Positions 25,992-36,300 of a stretch of DNA of 64,000 bases are shown piece after piece. The position numbers and the translations under genes were made by a program. Each line of letters begins with the position of its first letter. The first letter of the stretch is position 1. The notes under the pieces are model-generated. The model saw nothing but the letters and a program-made list of their open reading frames with translations. It was not told the origin of the DNA and did no database searches. This stretch comes from Onchocerca volvulus (lineage: Eukaryota > Nematoda > Chromadorea > Rhabditida > Onchocercidae): positions 10,130,616 through 10,194,615 of the forward strand of contig HG738139.1 of assembly GCA_000499405.2 (NCBI GenBank), read 5' to 3'.

Positions 25992-26129
25992 ATGGACAGC
26001 AAAGCAAGTTTCAAAATGGCACATAATTCTGGTGAAAAAATACTAAATAAATATCGAGATTTTTTGTATAGATTTAAACACGGGGAGAATAGGCGCGGAA
26101 AAGCAAGCGAAATATCGAATTTTAATTAA
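25992..26129 (+). other. Short open frame, 45 codons
   Basis: It starts MDSKASFKMAHNSGEKILNK and ends NFN-stop. The composition is Lys/Ser/Asn-rich. It has no splice or homology support and may be chance. Confidence 0.15.
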
Positions 26130-26361
26130 AAAATTCTGATACACGGAAAAATAGAAATCGCATTTTAAACTGATTGTAAGAAAGCTTTATTAAGGTATGT
26201 CGGTAAGAAAAGCAACAAATTTTCAAAGTTTTGGATTTAATTCTGTACATTATTTCAGAAGATTGAGGAAGATGTGACTTGTTTATTCTTATCAGTTAAG
26301 AAACATTTCATGATAAGTGGAAATGAAATTGTCAAAAGACTTGAAAGTACCAGATTTTTTT

Positions 26362-27266
26362 TTAAAGTGAAAGCAAAGTTTCCACGGATGGTAGATGCGT
26401 TCGCAAGAATTTAACAGGCTCATTGTTCTCATCATTACAATCTTTGAGGTTGACCAGTGGTTTCTGTAAAAACAAAGTTCCTGGAGAAAATTAAGACGGA
26501 AATATAAAGAAAATTGTATCTACAGTTCAAAATAACTATTTATTTCGCATAATTTTCTAAAGGAGATAAACACCAGAAGGATTAGCAGACTATTTAACGC
26601 TACATTTTGTGAAAAGACATCTTTGATTTTAATCGAACTTGTATTTGCAATAAAATATCGCAAAATATGGCTACTACCAGAAAAAGATAAAGCTATTCCG
26701 AAACTGTGGAATTTTAAGAATTCTGTTTCAATTTGCCCTATTCTCTTGATCCGATCATTTTTTTATATGGCATAACATGGCAAATAAAATATAAATAGTC
26801 GCAAAACCCATGCATGATTCCAATGAAAATAAGACAGGAAAGCGGTCAGTAGAAACGATAAAAGGGATTCGATTTCATCTAATGTTATAATACGAATATT
26901 AATAGAGGATAATTACCTGTCCCTGTACCACAGCAAAGTATTCAAAAGCTCAAATATTAAAAAAAAAAAAAAAAAAGCAAACTAAACCGAAGGATTAAAA
27001 TTGATCTCACCCGCAAAATGATATGACTGTGATAATGTTTCTCATAAATAATGCTGAACGATGTACGGACACAAAGAATGGCTAATTTGTGAGCGCATTT
27101 GAAGGACGTTTTGCTCCACCAACAATGACCGATAGCTAAAACAATACCAAAGCGAGGTCGCCATGTTGGGATTCGAATGCGCCACCCACCCCAATGATAT
27201 CTTTCTGAGCTTAACCAGGCTGCACACTGTTCAACTCTACGAAACTCCAATTTACGAAAGTAGTTC
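26362..27266 (-). CDS. Candidate spliced gene, unrecognised, frame not closed
   Basis: Three minus-strand stretches have exon-like borders. 27266-27011 lies between AATTTTTCAG and CGG|GTGAGA and encodes a Trp/Arg-rich segment (WGGWRIRIPTWRPRFGIVLA). 26948-26917 ends at CAG|GTAATT. 26463-26362 follows TTTTTACAG and ends in TAA, encoding for example KPLVNLKDCNDENNEPVKFL. The last two join well (FEYFAVVQGQ then KPLVNLKD), but the first ends in phase 0 while the second then needs one extra base. A T-run of about 18 sits in that acceptor. Either an exon is misplaced, the two parts belong to different genes, or a length error exists. No family recognised. Confidence 0.3.
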
Positions 27267-27867
27267 CTGAAAAATTTTAAAAAGTGAAATTTTTCAAAAA
27301 ATATGCTGACTGAAAAAGAACTAAAATTGTGGATGTCGATCTAACATATCACTGACAGAAATACAAGATATTAAATAATCGCAATTGAATTTGTTTTCAT
27401 AAATTAGAGATTTTTATGCTCTACAATAATGTAGTAATTATCACTAATAACAATAATGGTTACACTTTTGAATCAGTCAAGATTTTAATCAGTTTTCCCA
27501 AATCACTTATAGACAATATCTTACAATGAAATTTTTTTGCAAAGGATGATAATAAGAAATATTAAAAATACTTCAAAGATTTTTCACTTTACTTTTTTGC
27601 TTGAAAATTCTATTTAATTTGCAGCTTGCAATTTACATTCCAAATATAACGAAGCCGGAGAATAAACAAAATATACAAATAGTGCATGATACTCAAGAAT
27701 AAGCTAATTACTGTTGTAGACCTCATTTTTCAAAAATCTATTATGCTGATAGAAATACTGACAATATTTGATGAAAAAGATACTGTAAATGCAAATCTCA
27801 TTTTATATTTTAATATTCTTTATTACATGTTTTAGAAATAATAAATTTCCACTTCTCTTTTTTTTTA

Positions 27868-28103
27868 GAAAAAGTATCAATGACAACAGTGAGTTTTCCT
27901 GCTCACAAACAAAGAGACAAAGATTGCTGAAGAAAAAAGAGGAAAAAGAGATCATCTATGGGGTAAGTACATCGTGTAAATTTAATTAGTGTATTAATTT
28001 TAGCATATAATTGATTATGACATTATAACTTCTGCAGTTTTTAATGAAAGAAAAATATGTTACTGATTTTATTAAACACAAATTTATGAAATGGATTGAA
28101 TGA
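27868..28103 (+). CDS. Candidate last two exons of an unrecognised gene
   Basis: Exon 27868-27962 follows TTTTTTTTAG and ends GGG|GTAAGT; it is basic (TKRQRLLKKKEEKEIIYG). Exon 28038-28103 follows CTTCTGCAG, is in phase and ends FMKWIE-stop. The upstream exon was not found. Another exon-like stretch follows a TTTGCAG near 27624 (LAIYIPNITKPENK, ending in TAA at about 27702), but its phase does not link. Convergent with the frame at 28113-28421; the two stop codons are 9 bp apart. Confidence 0.35.
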
Positions 28104-28112
28104 AGAACTTAT

Positions 28113-28421
28113 TTACTTTTCACGAAATAATAGATCGAGCTGCATCAATTTATGTCGACGGGCTTCATCATCCTGAAAATGATCTAGAATGTCCTGTTTC
28201 TTCTCCTTATGCTCATTTTCTGCCATTTGTCGATGATCTTCAATCTTTTGAACCTCAATTCCTTCAAGCATAACTTCCGAATTTCTTGTCGCATTTGTAT
28301 TCGAAACATGCAACACTTTTGAAGCTTTCTTTTTTTTGCCATTTTTCCGTCTCACACTTCTATTCCGTAAATTCTTAAATCCATCAATTTCAAAATTTTG
28401 ATTTACAGTTATAAGGAAGTC
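28113..28421 (-). CDS. Candidate single-exon or last exon, basic and coiled-coil-like
   Basis: An open frame of about 100 codons with no ATG at its 5' end, so probably a spliced or trans-spliced exon. It encodes a very basic start (NLRNRSVRRKNGKKKKASK) then a charged helical part (KIEDHRQMAENEHKEKKQ) and ends LMQLDLLFREK. Amino-acid content looks coding. I recognise no family. Confidence 0.35.
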   Translation of the reverse strand, partial: DFLITVNQNFEIDGFKNLRNRSVRRKNGKKKKASKVLHVSNTNATRNSEVMLEGIEVQKIEDHRQMAENEHKEKKQDILDHFQDDEARRHKLMQLDLLFREK

Positions 28422-28620
28422 TTAGTATAATTTGACCCTCTTATCGATATGAATATAATACACCTGCACACATAGCATACAAAGCTATTGCCTTTAACCC
28501 ACCGCCAAAGATGCATGGAACAATTTCATATCAATAACTGCAATCTTTGTCAAAATTTTATAGCTTTAATAATATTTGACGAAATAAATAATTTTTCGAA
28601 ACACTGATCCATTATATTCC

Positions 28621-29125
28621 GTAATGAGTGTACCACAAAAGCCACAAATTTAGAATTAAATTGTGAAGGCTTGGAATAATAGCAATCAAATCACTCAATT
28701 TAATGAAATATGAGGATGGCGTATTTGTTTAAATTTTAACTATATTTGTTCACATCCGATTTAATAGCTATGATGCTCAAGACAAGTTGGTGAAGTTGAT
28801 AGAGTTGGTGAGGACAGCATTGTTTTTCAAATTCTGGCCGACTAAGAATAGCTGTCATTATGAATCCTGGAAATCTTTTAGATTATGGACAGTTTTTTTG
28901 ATCGACCGAAATTCCAGAAACAACGCTCTCTTCACCAACTGTATCAACAACTTCACTAACTCATCTTGAACACCAAAGCTATTAAATCGGATATGAATAA
29001 ATCTTGTTTAAATTTAAACAAATTCGACATTCCAACATTTCATTAAATTGAATAATTTGATTGCTATTATTCTAAGTCTTGATAATTTAAATCTAAGTCT
29101 GTGGCTTTTTCAAGACATTAATTAC
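28621..29125. mobile_element. Foldback / MITE-like element, approximately 505 bp
   Basis: Two inverted arms of about 240 bp each (28621-28860 and 28886-29125) match along nearly their whole length. Shared blocks include AATAATAGCAATCAAAT, CAATTTAATGAAAT and ATCCGATTTAATAGCT. The outer ends are GTAATGAGTGT on the left and GTAATTAATGT on the complement of the right. There is no transposase frame, so this would be non-autonomous. No clear target-site duplication was seen, and pairing may extend a few bases beyond both ends. Confidence 0.8.
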
Positions 29126-29148
29126 AACGGAACTGTTTACTAATGTCT

Positions 29149-29407
29149 TCATTCAGTGAGATATTTAGTTACGTCCTTAACAAACGCCATTATCCAATTT
29201 AGCTGTTCACTTGGGCTTTCATCTAGTGCAAACGTCACCTCCTACAACGTAACCGAACGTACCCTAAAGGAGAAATTTCAGCTACCTTAAGCAAAAAAAA
29301 TGCTTGAAATTTGAAAATCACTACATTACCATGCCTTCAGCGCAAGCAAAACAACATTGTAACGAGCAAACCGTTTCCGATGCCATTCGAATCCTTTCAT
29401 GTAACAT
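29149..29407 (-). CDS. Small two-exon gene, 56 aa, unrecognised
   Basis: Exon 29407-29330 starts with ATG a few bases after an AATGTTTCAG acceptor at 29415, suggesting trans-splicing or an unseen upstream exon. It ends ATG|GTAATG. Exon 29241-29149 follows TTACGTTGTAG, is in phase 0, and ends in TGA. The product begins MLHERIRMASETVCSLQCC and ends AFVKDVTKYLTE. Codon content and phase agreement favour coding, but both exons are short. No family recognised. Confidence 0.4.
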
Positions 29408-29414
29408 ATGTGAC

Positions 29415-30347
29415 CTGAAACATTAATAGGTTACTTACTATTTTGATAGATTACTGAAATAGATTATTAGCATTGATTTCAGAATTCAACCTTCTCTTTC
29501 ATTTTTTCTAGCCTTAAAATATGATTTTAAGTCAACTTAAATTCAAAAGCGATAAAAAGACTATCGTTAATACTTCATGAATGTGTGCAACTTCTCATTT
29601 ATTTGTAAACAGTTTTTGCATCATTTTGTTAATACAAGAAATTCGGAATATTTTTCCATTCAAATTATTCATAGCAAAGGTCACGAACTAACGTGACCTT
29701 TCTGATATATTTTATTCCTAAGTCACACAGTATAATCGAGTTATATGCAACACTCACGCCTTCCCTTCTTTTATTAAACATCCCTGCACAAAATCTCTTT
29801 TATTCATATTTACGTGCATTTTTCAAATTTCGAATTTCATAATTGAACTGTGGGACGAAATATTTCAAAACTACTTCAATTGTAATTTATGCAATTGGTG
29901 ATGATGGTCCGTCAAAATTGGTCTGAGTCGGTTTAATTTAGAGTTTTTGATACTTAGGATTTTTGTCTGTTGGTAAGCAGGGTGTGAGAGAATCGATGTC
30001 CATCAGAAGTCATTTAAATTACAAATTTTCGATTAACTTTTTCAGCTATAGATAAGATAATGTAAAAAAATTGAGGAAATTTGAAAGACTTGTATTTCAA
30101 GTAATTATAATATAGGGACATTCTGCTTTAGCTTCTTTTTCTGTAAATTCATAAAACGCTATAACTAAGATATTTCAGATATTTCATCATTCTGAAAAGA
30201 TTCTTTCATAAATTTAATGTAAAATTTAATAGCTGCAACACTTTATTCTTAGGTAGTTTTAATATGTTTTGTCATTGTTGAAGTATTATTATATTTCGAA
30301 AATCAATTTAAATTTAAAATTTTAACGAAATTAAGGGAACTAATCCG
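29415..30347. other. AT-rich region upstream of DDX55
   Basis: No gene was recognised. It contains a perfect 10-bp hairpin at 29676-29701. The DDX55 promoter or trans-splice site should lie near its right end. Confidence 0.5.
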
Positions 30348-33300
30348 ATGCAAGACGTTAGCGAAAGGTTACGGCCGTTGTTACCGGATGAAATTTTGAC
30401 TGTTTTTGTTGAAAAACTCGCATTCAAACATTTCACATCAGTTCAGGTATTGATTTCAGTTTTTTGAATAAATATTTCTATTGGAATTCTCGGCAACTCA
30501 TAACACATAATTTCTGGCAACAGTTATTCATATTTATAACCTTCATGACTTGGAGTGACATCCTGAAGTTTTATGACACCAGTTACCAAATCGTCTTGTA
30601 TAAAAATATAAGGTTCAATTCACTAAATCCTCACAAAAATCATTCGTTAAGTTTATCGCTTTTTTGTTTCAAATGCTAATGCTCTCAACTATTCCCGATA
30701 AGTTTTATTTTATTTTAGAAAAGAAAACCAAAAAATATAGATGGAATGGAGTGATTTGATTCTGTTTTAAGCAATAAATTTTGTTTAACAGGAATTTTTT
30801 TGATATAAAAAATTTCGCTTGAAATTTCGACGGAAAATGCGTTCTAAGAAATTTAAATTAGCAAACAGAATTCTCTCGTTTGTGAGATGATTTGACATTA
30901 TTGAGTAAGACGGCTTGACAAGGTCCAGCAATCCTAAACCTCTTAGGATTTTACTTAATGGCTTTGCCTGATGTAGACTATATTCAGCTCGCTTGCTGTG
31001 CTGAATAACAATCGGAATGTTTTACTTGTTGAAATTCTGTATCAATTAAGTAGCATCAGTGAAAATGATAAGAAGTTTTTAGTTTTTTCTGGGATTAAAA
31101 TCTTTGAAAAATTTAATTTCTGGAAGAGTTTATCGATTTCAAACTCCCGACTTGATTTAAGATTTACGCCCTTATTGGCATATTGTGATTATGCATTCTG
31201 TAATTATTGTCCCATATCTGTCTTTCTGCAATTTTTGTTTTTATCAACTTCTTTTGTTTTTTTCTGACTTACTTTTATCAACTTCTTTTGCTTTTTTTGA
31301 CTTACTTTTTCTTTGAGTTTATTCCTTATTTTTTGTTTCTTTGTATTTAAGAATTCAGATTACCAGGTAATGTATTTCTTTGTTTCAATTTTTGGACATT
31401 TCAACAAGATTGAAGATTTTCATTTAAGCTTTTGCTTGGAACTTATAATCTGATTTTTGATCTCCTAAGATAAATGAGATAGAGTGATCCTTCAGTGATT
31501 ATTGGGTGCTTGAGTGTCAAAACATGAGCGAACAGAGTGATCATCGATGGGGAGATTATTATTTGTTTGGCGGACGTAAAGGCAAAAAGTCATGGGCTTT
31601 GGAATTATTTCATACAGCCAATCAAATGATACCAACCTTCAATGAACTATTTGATAAGGTGAGCCGTGAGTGTATGTGTGTTGTGTTAGATGTCTTTCAA
31701 ATTATATTTCTTGAACACTATAAGCAAGTAAAATAATGTTAAAAAATTTTATTTTTTGACCGATTTATTTAATATTTTATTACTTTATGTAGTGTTGGAG
31801 TAGTAAATAAAAAAGTCCTCGATGGTTTTTGCAACTTAATTTGGTGGTTAACTGTATAGATTTTGATGAAATAGATTATTTTTTGTGATTAAAATTCATA
31901 ATATTATTTAATAGAAATTTCACTATTGACTGGAGCATTTATAATATATTTTGGAAAATTACATATTAACATTTAACTGTCTCTCGTTCAGGAGACATTC
32001 TATGTGTTTGCATTTATCGTTGTCATATCGTCCTTCCTGATTGCTTTCTTTCTGGCGAAAGTGATTGGTATACGGATTCGCGAATATCCACTAAATGTGA
32101 ATCGTGAATGGCGTGATGCACGGCCAGCCAATCCTTTTCGTTTTCCATGGAATCGGAACCATTGATGTCCTCTCAGTTTTCAAAATCTAGATTCTTTGTA
32201 TAACTGGAGGAAAAGTAGGATGTTGTCACATTTGATCAGCAGTTAGATCAATTAAATCAATAATTAAATTATTCATTATTCAGAGTTGTCCAATAGACAT
32301 CGGTTTACTTCGTATGTTATGAGTTCACATTTCAATTTCCAATAATTTATTAAATCCTCATTACTAAAAGGCTAATTATTTTTTTAGATTATGAAAATTT
32401 ATGGTTAATATTTTATAGCATAGGATATTAACCAAGTTTATGTTTAATCTTCATAATTTTTTTCGACAACTCTGTTTTGTTTGATATCTTAAGTCTGTTT
32501 TGTATTTATTTTCTTTGAATCCCCTTAAATATCTCTATTAAATGGATTGATCTGATTTGTTTTTTTTTTTTTAGATTTGATAGTATGATAATCTTAAATC
32601 TTGTTTCATTGTTTGAATGTTTCTTTTGTAAGCTGATGAAGTTGTTGCAACCAGTAAAAGAAATTGTTGAAATAGAAAATATTTTAGTTTTTATATGTAA
32701 ACAATGATTTAAATATTTTTCAAAAAGTTTATGCGAAGTCGAATAAAGTAAAATATGGCAGATTTTGTTCTTGCTTTTCCAGCATTTTTATAACTTCAAT
32801 TAGATTTTCGAAGGTAACCTGCTTTGTTTTACGATGACATTTTTGCATAAGATGTTGAGGGTTTACTTAATTCTTTAAGCACAAGTTAGTAATAATTTTC
32901 TCCAATAATGCTCACGTTTTCTTCAAGAATGATCGCATATTTATTCATATTTCCGACTTTTTTTTTTTTTTTAAATATAATAAATATATTGAAGCCAAGC
33001 AAACTTTGAAGTTGATAGATTAGGAATTTCCGAACATTGAATGCTTTTCTAATTGATATGAATTGTGATAGACATGTCGAATATTTAAAGAAACTAGTCA
33101 TTCAGCCACTTTTTCCCAACTCACCAGCTAATTAAACTTTCGATGCAGTTAGACATGGGATTATATTGATTTTATCATTTTAATATTGCAGAGTTATTTC
33201 TTTTTTTTCTATTGCAACTTTAGTAACAACTAGAAAGATATGTCAAATGGAAAATATAAAATTAATTTTTAGAACATCATATGGTCACAGTAAATTTGAA

Positions 33301-36300
33301 AAATTTTTTGAAATATGTTATATGAAGTTTTGTATGTTTTTCAGGAACAGGCAATAGAACGTTTGTTGAAGTTTCAAGATGTTATTGTGCAAGCACCTAC
33401 TGGTTCCGGAAAAACCCTCGCATATATTTTACCAGTATTTACTATTTTATGGAAGAAAAAAAAAGTATCTTCAATGAGTTGATAACATTATGACTAATCA
33501 TGGAATGTATGAAACATTGCTGGGGATTTTGCTATGACCAATTTTTACAGAATTACGAATGAATACATGATTCTTAAGCCATAAACTTGTTGAAAAAAAT
33601 ATTTCCCATCGTGTATCACGTCAAATCATGTCTTGCATACAATATTATATTACAGATTTGGCCGGAAAATGAAATAGGTGCAATTATAGTTGTTCCAAGT
33701 CGAGAATTAGCAAAACAAGTTGGTGTAGTTTGTAAGTCATTTGCAGATGCTCTTTCTCTCAGTATGCGTGTTATGATCGGTGGAAAAAAGGCAAAATGCA
33801 ACCTAAAAACAGTCCATCCTTCAAAGTTTGTTTTATTCTCACTATTGTTCATCAAAGCAGCTGAGCATCGTAGGTAGTACTATTTGACATTCGAGGATTA
33901 TTAGTTATAATTGCTTATAATTTTATTCTGAATCATAGTTTTCTTCTAAATTAATGGTATTGATGAGTGTTTGTATGTTATCAAACGCCTGAATAGTTTA
34001 TGTAATATTTTATTCTATATAAAAGCTTTAATTTTTAGCGCTGCAGTAATAATAGCTACTCCTGGAAGACTACAGTCATTAATATCATCTAATTCAGATT
34101 TCAAAAAAACTTTAAAAACTCTTGAAATATTAATTATTGATGAAGCAGATCGATATACAGATTCAAGTTTCAAAGCCAGGTAAATGTAAAATTCATTTGC
34201 CCATGTAATCTTGTTGATTCAAATACTTGTTAATAATATTTATTGTCGCATTCAATAATCATATGTATTATTTTAGTATGACTGAAATTCTTGAATCGTT
34301 ACCCAAACAGAGACGGACTGGTTTATTCTCTGCAACACAGGCCAAAGAAATGGAAGAAATCGTGAAATTTGGGTTAAGGTTATTTATCTCAACAAGATTT
34401 TTCTAACTATAAGTATTGGGTATCAGCCTACATTGCTTGTGCGCTCTATGATTGAATGAGAAGTCGAATTTCCGAATTTTTATAGAAATCCCACACAAAT
34501 TACAATTACAAATTGTGGGGAAGTACTTGATTCGATTGATTCGGTGAAAGCGATATCGCCAAATACGCTAAATAACTTCTATATGGTATGTTATTAAATT
34601 TCTTAATTAGTTTTCAAATTTCTTCGAAAATTTAAAAATTATTGCTTGTAAATTAATTACAATGAAGGTCCGTAATTACAGGAATAAAAAGATAAAAGCA
34701 ATTTTTTAAACAGTTTTTCCCTCTGTTATGAAACAGACATTCTTCAATAGTTGAAGAAACTTTGCACCGCCATAAATTGTACCTTTTTTTTTTTATCAAA
34801 TTGTAGTGGAACTATTGCTATTTCAACAAATTTCCAAATTCTCTGCTTATTTATTTTTCTCAAGTTTAATTTTTTTTTTTTTTGGATGACCGCAATATGA
34901 TAATCACATCTTAAATCTGCTCTGTGGTTGAATTTAACTATCGTTTAGGTAGCAAAAGCAGATCAGAAATTATATCTGTTGACACAATTTATCCAAAATC
35001 ATCCAAAATCAAAAATGCTAATCTTTTTCTCAACATGTCAATGTGTCGAATATATGCAGATATTACTGAAGAGCCTTATTCAAAAAAGACAAATATTTGC
35101 TTTGCATGGAAAGAAAATAAAAAAAGCAGAAAATCAGGCATAGTTTTTTTGACCCCAATATTTATTTGTTATAATTTCTTTGATACAAGTGGTAAGTTAT
35201 ATTGCATAAATGGATATGGTGCACGTTTTATAAAGTGACTAGCTGTATCCGCCATACTTCGCATAGCCGGTCCAGCTAGTCTATATGAATAAAAATGTAA
35301 ATGTTCGTCTGTTCAAAATTTTAAATCTCCTAACGTTCTTAAGCATTCTCTTTATCTATATTAGTTCAGAATCTTAGATTTCCGAAAATTCTTACTTATT
35401 GCTTTGAAATTTTGATCATTTTGATACACTGCATTCGAATACACCCATATTTTTATATACTTTTTACATACACGTGCTGCTGCAGTTCAGTTTGGTTAAG
35501 GAAAGAAAGAAAAAAGAAAGCGCACGCTTCTAATGTTGAGGAAAAAGTCTGATAGTTTGTAATTTGATTTGCAGTCTGATTGGATTGAGGATTGATTCTT
35601 GCTCTTGTGATTGGGCTAGGTCAGCAATAATGTGGGGAGATTTTTCGTATCTTGTGTGGCAGAGACGAATCCTGTTGAAAAAACTTTTCTTGTTTGCTAG
35701 AAAAGTGATTCTTTGTAATGAATAATTATCAGCGAATATCCGACAAATCGATCACTGGATTTTCTTTCCTTTTTTACTGGCAGAAAAGAATACTTACTCA
35801 TCTAAATTGTCGGATTGTTTCTACTGTTGTGTCGCTTTGACATTTTTCAGCTTTCGTTCACATCTAATATGTTTAATTTCACAGTGCTTGTAGATATGTA
35901 ATATTTTCTGTTGTTCGATTGTCTGTGTAGGTATAGAAATTGTCTGGTTTGCCGATTCTAGAACACGCAAAATATAATTGTCCATATGAGAAACAGTTTG
36001 TCTCTAGATCTAAACCATAAAATTCTAAATATTGGCCCTGAGCTTTGTTGATGGTGAATGCAAATGCCAGTCGAATTGGGAATTGCAGTGTCAATCGAAT
36101 AGGAATTGCATCTCTTAAATTGAAATGGCATACTTGTTGAATCATAGAAACGCGAGGAATGAGGAACATCTTCACCTTTGAAAAATCTTCTAGACGTTGT
36201 TCAGTAATTTTTTTACTGCAAGGTACTTGGTTGAAGTGATAAAATTTGGCTGGTTGATATTTCGAAATAGGATAATTGTTATGCCGATTTTCAATTGCAG

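Noticed and set aside
27120..27190. tRNA-like sequence (GGTTAAGCTCAG ... CATTCGAATCCC on the minus strand)
   Set aside because: No consistent acceptor, D, anticodon and T stems could be drawn; the stretch is better read as part of an exon.
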